DNA of 7,160 bases from Nitrospiraceae bacterium UBA6898 (GCA_002448975.1 DKBO01000229.1:1-7160), one strand, 5' to 3'; positions 1 through 6,456 are shown, counted from the first letter of the stretch. Translations and numbers: made by a program. The notes: generated by a model not told the origin, from the sequence alone.

Positions 1-61
1 GCACAATGATCGGGGATAGGTCCAAGGCAATCTGCTCTTCCGTGAACTTTGTCTTCTTCAT
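1..61 (-). CDS. IS3-type transposase OrfA, N-terminal fragment
   Basis: The visible peptide is M-K-K-T-K-F-T-E-E-Q-I-A-L followed by D-L-S-P-I-I-V, then the window edge. The first 13 residues match the well-known opening of IS3-family OrfA proteins (helix-turn-helix DNA-binding subunit, 'MKK.RFTEEQIA'). The residues after that do not follow the usual 'FALKQAE..' pattern, so the copy may be frameshifted, interrupted, or from a divergent subgroup. The start is supported by an AAGGAGGAG ribosome-binding site at 70-78, about 8-10 nt upstream. OrfA normally works with an OrfB integrase made by frameshifting; none of that is visible here. Twenty residues are too few for a firm family call. Confidence 0.45.
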   Translation of the reverse strand, partial: MKKTKFTEEQIALDLSPIIV

Positions 62-141
62 GGCAAAATCTCCTCCTTGGGATAGTCAATTTTGCCAGAA
101 ATCTACACTTTTCGGTTGCCTAGTTTTTCGGGAGAAGGTCA
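1..141 (-). mobile_element. End of an IS3-family-like insertion sequence (partial)
   Basis: Read on the minus strand, this stretch has the layout of the upstream end of an IS3-type element. A terminal sequence beginning TGACCTTCTCCCGAA (outer end near 141) is followed by a short leader, a strong AAGGAGGAG ribosome-binding site at 70-78 and an ATG opening an OrfA-like frame at 61. IS3 ends usually begin with TG and carry the transposase start within about 100 bases, which matches. The far end, second inverted repeat and target duplication are outside the window, so family and boundary are inferred. The exact outer edge (141) is chosen only because TGA/TCA termini are common in this family. Confidence 0.5.
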
Positions 142-162
142 ATGCGTGAACCCCTGAGTTTA

Positions 163-206
163 CTGGAGCCGGGAATCGAACTTGTACCGACGACCTGCTG
201 ATTACG
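163..206 (-). pseudogene. Orphan 3' half of tRNA-Thr (candidate att site)
   Basis: This matches 6101-6144, the CCA end back to the anticodon of the intact tRNA-Thr, at 41 of 44 positions. The differences are at 179, 183 and 185. They change the T-loop from TTCGAGT to TACAAGT, destroying the conserved TTC, and the 5' half of a tRNA is absent, so it cannot be functional. Past position 206 (the last anticodon base) the sequence becomes unrelated. This is what an attL/attR core looks like once the displaced tRNA tail is free to drift. It lies about 20 bases inside the presumed IS edge. Confidence 0.75.
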
Positions 207-244
207 CAGGAATTTCAGGCATTTCGCAGCTTATCAATTCCTGC
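206..244. repeat. Perfect 9-bp inverted repeat beside the orphan att core
   Basis: GCAGGAATT at 206-214 and AATTCCTGC at 236-244 are exact reverse complements separated by 21 bases. The left arm begins on the last base of the tRNA-derived core. Its GCAGG (206-210) can also pair with CCTGC at 194-198 inside the tRNA fragment, giving two competing small hairpins. No T-run follows, so it is not a typical terminator. An integrase or excisionase arm site is possible given the position, but this is inference. Confidence 0.45.
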
Positions 245-445
245 CTATAAAATTGACAATTAAGCACTTCCCGTTTAACTACTCTCGCACGTTAACGGAG
301 TTTACATATACAATTGGCACAAAAATGGCACAATGAACCTGAGCCTCTACTTCGCGCCCAGAAAGAGCTCGCCCATGCCACAATCCGGGAGGCGGTCACA
401 CCCTGCCGTCTGCGATTGTATGCTTTCCGTACCCCTTCTGTTTGA

Positions 446-474
446 TTGACAACCGAAATATATCTCACTATTCT
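446..474 (+). promoter_or_regulatory. Candidate sigma-70 promoter of the exporter operon
   Basis: TTGACA at 446-451 (consensus -35) is followed after 17 bases by TATTCT at 469-474 (4 of 6 to the -10). A perfect TATAAT lies next to it at 475-480 but would be 23 bases from the -35, so TATTCT is the better-spaced choice. The start would be near 481-482, leaving a leader of about 93 bases before the first gene. This is the only convincing promoter ahead of the operon. Confidence 0.5.
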
Positions 475-486
475 TATAATTAGAAT
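470..486. promoter_or_regulatory. Candidate operator palindrome over the -10 region
   Basis: ATTCT (470-474) and AGAAT (482-486) form an inverted repeat around TATAATT. It covers the -10 and the presumed transcription start, where a repressor would block initiation. YbhGFSR-type operons are often controlled by a TetR-family repressor (CecR/YbiH in E. coli), but no regulator gene is in the window. The arms are only 5 bp and AT-rich, so chance is a real alternative. Confidence 0.3.
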
Positions 487-574
487 CATATGAGAAGAGA
501 GATGTCAGCGGGTATGGTTATCTTTGCATCTTCGACGAAGGAAAATTAGGAAAGGGAATCTCTGATAAGTAATT

Positions 575-1624
575 ATGCCATCGACCGAAATAAAAAAACG
601 TCTCCGGATTGTTCCCGTCGTTGTCCTTGCCATCGCAGCGATCGTTTTTTTTGTCTCGCGGTTGCTCCATGAGAAACCCCCAGAGAACCTGCTCGTCCTC
701 TACGGAAATGTCGACATCCGTCAGGTGGACCTCGCCTTCAACGCCAACGAACGGATCGAAAGTGTGCAGGTAGAAGAAGGCGACAAGATAAAAACCGGCC
801 AACTCCTTGCGACCCTTGAAAAAGAGAGGATTCAGCATGAGATGCAGCAGGCCGGGGCACAGGTGAAGGCTCAGGAGGACGTTGTGGCCGCCCTTGTGGC
901 AGGCACAAGACCCGAGGATATCCGGAGAGCCCGCGCCGAAGCTGCTGCGGCAGAGGCAGAGGCCGACAATGCGGAACGTACCAGCAGCCGCCTCCAACGT
1001 CTGGCCGAAAAAGAACTCATATCGAGGCAGGAGGCGGACGACGCGAAGGCAGTGGCGGTATCTTCCCGGGCGCGCCTCCAGGCTGCAAAAGAGGCTTTGG
1101 GCCTCGCTGTCGCCGGGCCGCGCAAGGAAGATATAGCTGCGGCAAAGGCGACACTGAATGCGCTGCGGGAAGCCCTTGCCCTGGCAAAGAGAAATCTTTC
1201 TTATGCAGAACTCCATGCGCCTTCGGATGGCGTGATCCAGAGCAGGATACTCGAAAAAGGTGACATGGCATCACCACAGAAGCCGGCATTCACCCTTGCG
1301 CTTACCGACCCGGTCTGGGTGCGTGCCTATATCCCGGAAACAGACCTCGGCAAGATCGGGCTCGGGATGAAGGCTGAGGTGACCACCGACAGCTTTCCGG
1401 GGAAAAAGTATTCTGCATGGATAGGATTCATTTCGCCTACCGCCCAGTTTACGCCGAAATCGGTCGAGACCCGGGAGGTACGCACGAGCCTCGTTTACCA
1501 GGTACGGGTATTCGTCAACAACCCGGAGAATGAATTGCGTCTCGGCATGCCCGCGACGGTGACGGTTCCTCTCGATCAGGAGAAACAGGAGCCGGCCCCG
1601 AAGGCACGACAGAAGAGTCCTTGA
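575..1624 (+). CDS. HlyD/YbhG-like membrane fusion (adaptor) protein of ABC exporter
   Basis: This 349-residue periplasmic adaptor links the inner-membrane ABC exporter encoded next to it with an outer-membrane channel. A short basic N-terminus precedes one membrane helix (about residues 11-31, rich in V/I/A/F), which anchors it with the rest in the periplasm. The first lipoyl half is at about 43-82 (N-E-R-I-E-S-V-Q-V-E-E-G-D). An Ala/Glu/Arg-rich alpha-helical coiled coil fills about 84-208 and contains two related blocks, A-G-T-R-P-E-D-I (109-116) and A-G-P-R-K-E-D-I (180-187). The second lipoyl half is at about 210-245 (A-P-S-D-G-V-I) and a beta-barrel at about 246-333. Length and order match E. 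coli YbhG (about 330 aa). ATG 575 is the first start after the in-frame TAA at 566-568. The best purine tract (549-557) is some 17 nt upstream, so the ribosome site is weak. The stop overlaps the next start (TTGA). Substrate unknown. Confidence 0.9.
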   Translation: MPSTEIKKRLRIVPVVVLAIAAIVFFVSRLLHEKPPENLLVLYGNVDIRQVDLAFNANERIESVQVEEGDKIKTGQLLATLEKERIQHEMQQAGAQVKAQEDVVAALVAGTRPEDIRRARAEAAAAEAEADNAERTSSRLQRLAEKELISRQEADDAKAVAVSSRARLQAAKEALGLAVAGPRKEDIAAAKATLNALREALALAKRNLSYAELHAPSDGVIQSRILEKGDMASPQKPAFTLALTDPVWVRAYIPETDLGKIGLGMKAEVTTDSFPGKKYSAWIGFISPTAQFTPKSVETREVRTSLVYQVRVFVNNPENELRLGMPATVTVPLDQEKQEPAPKARQKSP

Positions 1625-3408
1625 GCCGCCCTGACCCACGTACTGCGACAGAAACAGGGGACATCGCCCTTGCGCTGGGACGCGTCACGAAAAAGTTCGT
1701 TTCCGGTGCACGTCGGGTGGATGCACTTCAGAAGGTGAGCATGACGGCGAGGGAAGGACGCGTGACCGGCCTGATCGGACCCGACGGCGCCGGAAAAACA
1801 ACGCTGATGCGGCTGGTTGCCGGGCTGCTTGTCCCGGATGAAGGGACCATCTCGGTGCTCGGTATCGACGCGGTACGCGACCCTCTTGATGTGCAGTCCT
1901 CAATCGGCTACATGCCCCAGAGGTACGGCCTCTATGAAGACCTCTCTGTCCAGGAGAACCTCGATCTCTATGCCGATCTCAAAGGGGTGCACCTAAGCGA
2001 CAGACCCGGCCGTTACCGGGAGTTGATGGCCATGACCGGACTCGGTCCTTTCACATCGCGCTTCGCCGGACGTCTGTCCGGCGGGATGAAACAGAAGCTG
2101 GGGCTCGCCTGCACCCTTGTGAGTCCGCCCCGCCTCCTCATCCTCGACGAGCCCACCGTCGGCGTCGACCCGGTATCGCGGCGGGAGTTGTGGGCCATCG
2201 TCTATCGTCTCGTCAGGGATGAAGGGATGAGCGTCCTGCTGAGTACCGCGTATCTCGATGAGGCAGAGAGGTGCGACGATGTGGTCGTGCTCCATGAGGG
2301 AAGGATCCTCGGTTCCGGCGCCCCGAAAACGTTCAGCGGTCCGATGAAGGGCCGGACATACCGTGTCAGAGTCCCTTCAGTGAAAAACCGCACCCTTCAG
2401 GAGAGACTTTCGGGACAGCCGGGAGTCGTGGATGCGGTTGTCCAGGGAGAGGCAGTCAGGCTTGTGATGAGTAACGCGGAAACGCAGGCGGTCGAAAAAC
2501 TGGTGGAGGAGATGGAAGGTGCTTTGATAGAGGCGGCTGCGCCGCGTTTCGAAGACGGTTTTATCGCACTACTGAGGGAGATGCGGCCGCCCGCAGCCCG
2601 ATCGGCAGCCGATACGGGAAGAGCTGTGGCCGCGGCAGCCGGGAAAGACGGAGAAACGATCATCAAGGTGAAGGATCTTCAGCGCCGCTTCGGAGACTTC
2701 TATGCGGTGAAGGGTGTGACTTTCGGCGTGAAAAGAGGAGAGGTCTTCGGGTTGCTCGGGGCAAACGGCGCCGGCAAGTCGACTACATTCAGGATGCTCT
2801 GCGGGCTCCTCCCGCCGAGCGGCGGGACCCTCAGCGTAGCCGGGGTGGACCTGAGGCGCGCAGCTGCTTCCGCGCGCGCCCGGATCGGCTACATGTCCCA
2901 AAAATTTTCGCTCTACGGCAATCTTAGCGTAAGGCAAAACCTTGACTTCTTCAGCAGCGCCTACGGCCTTTCGGGAAGCCTGCGCAGGGAGATGATCGAA
3001 TGGGCGTTCTGGCAGTTCGACCTCGGCCCGGTTGCCGATTCGACGAGCGCGGACCTGCCTCTCGGATTCAAGCAGCGCCTCGCGATGGCCTGCGCGCTGA
3101 TGCATGCACCGGACATCATCTTCCTTGACGAGCCGACTTCAGGAGTGGACCCGCTGGCGCGACGGGAATTCTGGCAGCGTATCGATTCCCTGGCCGAAAA
3201 GGGCGTCACGGTCCTGGTGACGACGCACTTCATGGAAGAGGCCGAATACTGCGACCGGATGGCGATCATGGCTGCTGGGGAGATCCTCGCCATCGGCAGC
3301 CCTGCCGAAATCAAGTCGCGGGCCCGCACCACGGAATTGCCGGAACCTACACTCGAAGACGCCTTTATCGCCCTGATCACCGGAACAACGGAAGGGGTCG
3401 CCGCATGA
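1621..3408 (+). CDS. YbhF-like ABC exporter ATPase with two fused nucleotide-binding domains
   Basis: This 595-residue cytoplasmic ATPase powers the exporter and carries two complete ABC domains in one chain. Domain 1 (about 16-320) has Walker A G-P-D-G-A-G-K-T-T at 53-61, Q-loop near Q100, signature L-S-G-G at 152-155 and Walker B/Glu L-I-L-D-E-P at 173-178; Ala210 stands where the switch histidine is expected. Domain 2 (about 347-590) has Walker A G-A-N-G-A-G-K-S-T at 380-388, Q427, a degenerate signature L-P-L-G at 479-482, F-L-D-E-P at 501-505 and switch His536. When the two domains close, the missing histidine and the poor signature fall in the same ATP site, leaving one consensus and one degenerate site. 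E. coli YbhF and RbbA show similar asymmetry. The TTG start overlaps the adaptor stop; the next in-frame ATG (1741) would cut into the fold. The end overlaps the next gene by ATGA. Confidence 0.92.
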   Translation: MSRPDPRTATETGDIALALGRVTKKFVSGARRVDALQKVSMTAREGRVTGLIGPDGAGKTTLMRLVAGLLVPDEGTISVLGIDAVRDPLDVQSSIGYMPQRYGLYEDLSVQENLDLYADLKGVHLSDRPGRYRELMAMTGLGPFTSRFAGRLSGGMKQKLGLACTLVSPPRLLILDEPTVGVDPVSRRELWAIVYRLVRDEGMSVLLSTAYLDEAERCDDVVVLHEGRILGSGAPKTFSGPMKGRTYRVRVPSVKNRTLQERLSGQPGVVDAVVQGEAVRLVMSNAETQAVEKLVEEMEGALIEAAAPRFEDGFIALLREMRPPAARSAADTGRAVAAAAGKDGETIIKVKDLQRRFGDFYAVKGVTFGVKRGEVFGLLGANGAGKSTTFRMLCGLLPPSGGTLSVAGVDLRRAAASARARIGYMSQKFSLYGNLSVRQNLDFFSSAYGLSGSLRREMIEWAFWQFDLGPVADSTSADLPLGFKQRLAMACALMHAPDIIFLDEPTSGVDPLARREFWQRIDSLAEKGVTVLVTTHFMEEAEYCDRMAIMAAGEILAIGSPAEIKSRARTTELPEPTLEDAFIALITGTTEGVAA

Positions 3409-4562
3409 CCGCTCTCAAGGGAACGGGCGGAAATCCCGCAGCATCCGGAGGGGCCGGCATGCGCCTGCGCGGACTTATCCGAAAGGAGTTTCTGCAGGTG
3501 CTGAGAGACCCAAGCAGCATCGCGATTGCGTTTCTCATGCCGATCCTGCTGCTTCTTTTGTTCGGCTACGGGATCTCCCTCGATGCCGAACATGTTCCGG
3601 TGGCGCTGGTGGCCGAACAACCGAATGCTGACACTGACTCATTTGCCGGCGCCTTCAGGCAGTCGCGCTATTTCGCGCCGGTGGTCATGCCCGGCATGCG
3701 CGAGGCGGTTGCAGCGCTCAACAGCCGGAGGGTGGATGCGATCATTCATATTAAACAGGATTTTTCCAGGCGCATGAGGAGCACGGACGGCGGCGTCATC
3801 CAGGTTATTGTAAATGGGATAGACGCCAACAACGCGCGTCTCGTCCAGGGATATGTCGAAGGGGTTTGGGCAAAGTGGCTCCAGGCTGAAGCGCTCGCAA
3901 ACGGCGAGCCGCTGGACATCCCGGTCCAGGTCGAGGAGCGGGTATGGTTCAACAGTGAATTGAAGAGCAGAAACTTTATCGTCCCGGGATTGATCGCGAT
4001 CATCATGACCCTCATCGGCGCACTTCTGACCGCAATGGTCATGGCCCGCGAGTGGGAGCGGGGCACTATGGAGGCGCTGATAGTCACGCCGGTGACAATC
4101 CGCGAAGTGGTCGTCGGGAAACTCATCCCTTACTACATCCTCGGGATGGGGGGAATGGTGCTTTCGGTGGTCATGTCGGCAGGGCTTTTCGGCGTTCCGC
4201 TCAAAGGATCGCTCTGGGTCCTCTTCCTGGCGTCGTCTCTCTTCCTTCTTGCGGCACTCGGCATGGGTCTGCTCATATCCGTTGTCGCGAAAAACCAGTT
4301 CGTTGCCGGCCAGGCGGCGATTATCGCCACGTTTCTTCCAGCCTTCATTCTCTCCGGATTTCTCTTCGACATCAGCAGCATGCCCGCCCCAGTCCAGGTC
4401 ATTACGCACGCGGTCGCAGCCCGGTACTTTATCGCGATCCTGCAGACGCTCTTCCTCGCCGGCAATATATGGCCGATAATCCTTCCGAACGCCGCGGCCC
4501 TGCTTCTCATGGCCGGGTTATTCCTCGGACTGGCCAGAAGAAAATCGGGGAAAAGGCTTTAA
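3405..4562 (+). CDS. ABC-2 type permease, YbhS-like (first permease)
   Basis: Membrane subunit of the exporter, 385 residues (367 if translation begins at Met19). The architecture is ABC-2 type 3: one membrane helix at about 38-57 after the cytoplasmic K-E-F-L-Q-V-L-R-D-P-S-S segment, a large periplasmic domain (about 60-188), then five helices at about 191-213, 243-264, 270-294, 302-322 and 355-376. The hallmark A-R-E-W-E-R-G-T-M-E-A-L-I-V-T-P (214-229), the coupling segment facing the ATPase, is nearly the same as in E. coli YbhS, as is the periplasmic V-Q-G-Y-V-E-G-V-W (147-155). ATG 3405 gives the ATGA overlap with the ATPase stop. ATG 3459 (Met19) has a better ribosome site (GGAGG at 3447-3451) and removes a Gly/Ala-rich stretch unlike the family, so it may be the true start. 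It should pair with the next permease. Confidence 0.9.
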   Translation: MTALKGTGGNPAASGGAGMRLRGLIRKEFLQVLRDPSSIAIAFLMPILLLLLFGYGISLDAEHVPVALVAEQPNADTDSFAGAFRQSRYFAPVVMPGMREAVAALNSRRVDAIIHIKQDFSRRMRSTDGGVIQVIVNGIDANNARLVQGYVEGVWAKWLQAEALANGEPLDIPVQVEERVWFNSELKSRNFIVPGLIAIIMTLIGALLTAMVMAREWERGTMEALIVTPVTIREVVVGKLIPYYILGMGGMVLSVVMSAGLFGVPLKGSLWVLFLASSLFLLAALGMGLLISVVAKNQFVAGQAAIIATFLPAFILSGFLFDISSMPAPVQVITHAVAARYFIAILQTLFLAGNIWPIILPNAAALLLMAGLFLGLARRKSGKRL

Positions 4563-4571
4563 CAGGAGCCC

Positions 4572-5678
4572 ATGGGAAGAAGAATACTCGCGCTGATGAT
4601 CAAGGAGTTCCTCGCGATACTCCGGGACAAGAAGAGCAGGGTCGTGATCTTCGTCCCCCCCCTCATACAGGTGCTCGTCTTCGGCTATGCAGCCACCTTT
4701 GACCTGAAGCATGTCCCCTACGCCATGTTTAACGAGGATTCTTCAACCGTCTCGCGTGAACTGGAGGCCGGGTTCAGGGGCTCCCCGAATTTCAAGGAGG
4801 TTGCACGCATCCTGCGGCACAGCCAGATTGCTTCCTTGATCGACAGGAAAGATGTACTGATGGTGCTCCACATAGGTCCCGAATTCAGCCGCGATATGGC
4901 GATGGGAAGGCCGGCGATCATCCAGGTAATCGTCGACGGCAGGAACTCCAACACTGCCCTGCTGACACTAAATTATGCGAAGACCGTCATCACGTCCTTC
5001 AACAATGAATTTGCGGCGGCCAACGGCAGGACGGGACCGCCTGCCCGACTCGAGACCCGCGCATGGTTCAATCCCAACCTCGAAAGCAGATGGTTCATCG
5101 TCCCGGGGATCGTGGGTCTGCTCCTCCTGGTGGTCACGATCCTCGTGACCGCCCTTTCGGTTGCGCGGGAGCGTGAACAGGGCACCTTCGACCAACTTCT
5201 TGTCACGCCCTTCCGTCCTGCCGAGATCCTGATCGGCAAGGCCCTTCCGGGGTTCATCATCGGCGTCGGGGAGGCAACGGTGATAATACTGATAACCGTC
5301 TTCTGGTTCAGGGTACCTCTCCAGGGGAACGTGGCCACGCTGTATGCCGGCGTCGTGCTCTTCCTCTTTTCTTCGGTCGGCGTCGGCCTGATGATCTCGT
5401 CCCTGTCGGCGACGCAGCAGCAGGGACTTCTCGGCGCTTTTCTCTTCGTGGTACCGGCGATCATTCTTTCAGGATTCACAACCCCGATCGCAAACATGCC
5501 GCACCTGATCCGGCAGATCACGTACCTCAATCCGATGCGGTATTTCATGATCATTATCCGGGGAGTATTTCTGGAGGGGACGCCTTTTTCGATGCTGATC
5601 GGACAGTTCTGGCCCCTTGCGGCGATCGGACTCTTCAACATGGTCCTTGCCGGATGGATGTTCCGGCGCAGACTGTAA
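4572..5678 (+). CDS. ABC-2 type permease, YbhR-like (second permease)
   Basis: Second membrane half of the exporter, 368 residues, the usual length for YbhR. A cytoplasmic start (I-K-E-F-L-A-I-L-R-D-K-K-S-R) leads into a first helix at about 24-42. The periplasmic domain (about 43-170) contains V-D-G-R-N-S-N (121-127), as in E. coli YbhR. Further helices lie at about 173-196, 226-246, 254-277, 285-304 and 343-365. The coupling motif A-R-E-R-E-Q-G-T-F-D-Q-L-L (198-210) and S-A-T-Q-Q-Q (279-284) are family hallmarks. It follows the first permease by 9 nt; AGGAG at 4564-4568 lies only 3 nt before ATG 4572, a tight spacing. Together with its sister it should form the transmembrane channel. In E. 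coli this system is linked to drug and Na+/Li+ efflux; the substrate here cannot be read from sequence. Confidence 0.9.
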   Translation: MGRRILALMIKEFLAILRDKKSRVVIFVPPLIQVLVFGYAATFDLKHVPYAMFNEDSSTVSRELEAGFRGSPNFKEVARILRHSQIASLIDRKDVLMVLHIGPEFSRDMAMGRPAIIQVIVDGRNSNTALLTLNYAKTVITSFNNEFAAANGRTGPPARLETRAWFNPNLESRWFIVPGIVGLLLLVVTILVTALSVAREREQGTFDQLLVTPFRPAEILIGKALPGFIIGVGEATVIILITVFWFRVPLQGNVATLYAGVVLFLFSSVGVGLMISSLSATQQQGLLGAFLFVVPAIILSGFTTPIANMPHLIRQITYLNPMRYFMIIIRGVFLEGTPFSMLIGQFWPLAAIGLFNMVLAGWMFRRRL

Positions 5679-5710
5679 TGAGATTGCGTCCGGGGTCTTC
5701 CCTCATTACA
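5674..5710 (+). terminator. Hairpin overlapping the last exporter stop codon
   Basis: TGTAATGAG at 5674-5682 and CTCATTACA at 5702-5710 form a perfect 9-bp stem with a 19-base loop. The stem begins inside the final codon and includes the TAA stop. It is followed by AATTATTC and not a T-run, so intrinsic termination would be weak. It may instead protect the mRNA 3' end. The position at the end of the operon favours a transcript-end role. Confidence 0.4.
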
Positions 5711-6100
5711 ATTATTCAGGGCTTAACCGGACCATGTCGTCCTGCAATCGCAACGTTACGCGCGGTGTCGTGTGATAAGAGTGACTATAGACAGAGACCT
5801 GGGGACACCTCCTGTATTGTTTCTTCCGCTTGTCTCCAGAGCAAGACATGGGGAGCACGGCTTTCTATCGGAACACAAGATTCTTGCCGAGATGTCCAAG
5901 GTGTCGAGTATCGGGTGTTACCGAAATCCAAGCAAGAGACATTTCCTGTCTGTTTACATAATAGCGAGTCAAGTGGATCACGTTGATGCGCCGTGCGGAA
6001 GGTGTAATTCCGGCTTGGGAGCTAATGTTATCTGAGGTGATTTGGGTGTGTAGTTATCAACGTCAAGTGATAATGGATAAGATTGGTAAGTTATTAAAAA
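5711..6100. other. Non-coding spacer inside the right end of the islet
   Basis: About 390 bases separate the operon from the tRNA. Open frames here (for example 5772-6035 from a GTG, and 5654-5986) lack ribosome-binding sites, start inside other features or resemble no family, so I call no gene. CTGGGGACACC at 5800-5810 recalls the GGGGACAC motif often found near REP-associated or IS200-type transposase relics in delta-like genomes, but no transposase signature motif can be read on either strand. The tract may be decayed element DNA between the operon and the right att copy. Confidence 0.35.
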
Positions 6101-6144
6101 CTGGAGCCGGGAATCGGACTCGAACCGACGACCTGCTGATTACG
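6101..6144 (-). repeat. Right direct repeat: att-like core within tRNA-Thr 3' half
   Basis: This segment, from the anticodon through the encoded CCA plus one base, is the partner of the orphan copy at 163-206 in the same orientation. It is the selected, undamaged copy because it completes the working tRNA. If the islet was integrated, this copy was brought in by the element and fused to the chromosomal tRNA 5' half (6145-6177). Confidence 0.6.
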
Positions 6145-6177
6145 AATCAGCTGCTCTACCAACTGAGCTATCCCGGC
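6102..6177 (-). tRNA. tRNA-Thr (anticodon CGT)
   Basis: The minus-strand sequence folds as a complete 76-nt tRNA. Acceptor arms GCCGGGA and TCCCGGC are followed by discriminator T and an encoded CCA (6102-6104). The D arm is GCTC-AGTTGGTA-GAGC. The anticodon arm GCTGA-TTCGTAA-TCAGC puts CGT at positions 34-36 (plus-strand acg at 6142-6144), which reads the threonine codon ACG. The variable region is AGGTC and the T arm GTCGG-TTCGAGT-CCGAT has one G-U pair. All conserved loop bases are present, so it should be functional. A T-run lies immediately past the 3' end on the transcribed strand (plus-strand aaaaa at 6096-6100). Its 3' half serves as the right border of the putative islet. Confidence 0.95.
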
Positions 6178-6186
6178 ACAGGGACT

Positions 6187-6195
6187 ATTTTACCA
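6187..6195 (-). promoter_or_regulatory. Candidate extended -10 promoter of tRNA-Thr
   Basis: On the minus strand TGGTAAAAT gives an extended -10 (TGN plus TAAAAT, with TAAAAT at 6187-6192), ending 9 nt before the mature tRNA 5' base. No good -35 is seen 17 bases upstream, which is tolerable for extended -10 promoters. Initiation near 6180 would leave a very short leader for RNase P to remove. Confidence 0.35.
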
Positions 6196-6352
6196 GAAAG
6201 AGACCTGATATTTGGAGGATTATGCGTCCTTCATCTTATTTTCCCTCAGTCTATGTCCTAAGACCGAGCGGGACATTCTTCGAGAGACAATGATCCGATC
6301 AATTGTTGTCGTGGCTCAGCGTTATCTGCCTATCGTTTGCAAGAAAAAAATC

Positions 6353-6379
6353 TTGACAGTTAGGCTATTATCCTATACT
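6353..6379 (+). promoter_or_regulatory. Candidate promoter of the formate dehydrogenase gene
   Basis: TTGACA at 6353-6358 (perfect -35) and TATACT at 6374-6379 (5 of 6 to the -10) are separated by 15 bases, two short of ideal. Weak spacing of this kind often goes with activator control. The start would be near 6386, giving a leader of about 125 bases to the formate dehydrogenase ATG. No other promoter-like pair is seen between the tRNA and the gene. Confidence 0.45.
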
Positions 6380-6456
6380 CTGTGAAAAAATAAGAAAAAT
6401 TCTCGTAAACCCTGGGCAGTTCCTGATTAAGCATACGGACAGCCGTCGTTTGTTCT

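Larger units (their letters stand above)
163..6144. mobile_element. Putative tRNA-Thr-integrated islet carrying an ABC exporter operon
   Basis: The boundaries are two direct copies of the tRNA-Thr 3' half (163-206 and 6101-6144; 41 of 44 bases identical). The intact tRNA is on the minus strand with its 3' end facing left, so the DNA between the copies lies downstream of the tRNA. That is where tyrosine-recombinase elements insert while restoring the gene. Similarity ends at the anticodon triplet, a classic crossover position. The cargo is the four-gene exporter operon plus non-coding flanks. No intact integrase, excisionase or relaxase is present, so the element would be immobile now or moved in trans. 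A local duplication of the tRNA tail by another route cannot be excluded. Confidence 0.5.

Noticed and set aside
313..334. Direct repeat TGGCACAA (315-322 and 327-334) considered as a CRISPR or iteron-like array
   Set aside because: Only two short copies with a 4-base gap and no further units; too little for an array.
292..489. 65-residue minus-strand open frame
   Set aside because: It overlaps the candidate promoter and operator of the exporter on the other strand, has no recognisable motif and no clear ribosome site. It looks like a chance frame.
518..1216. Long minus-strand frame (232 residues) opposite the adaptor gene
   Set aside because: It is antisense to a well-supported HlyD-like gene. 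GC-rich third positions make such shadow frames common, and its sequence has no family features.
5772..6035. 87-residue plus-strand frame starting at GTG
   Set aside because: There is no ribosome-binding site, no recognisable domain, and overlapping frames of similar length. More likely non-coding or decayed DNA.
5983..6261. 92-residue plus-strand frame
   Set aside because: It runs through the antisense of the intact tRNA-Thr; the T-G-A-G-N-R-T-R-T-D-D-L peptide is the well-known false protein read from tRNA genes.
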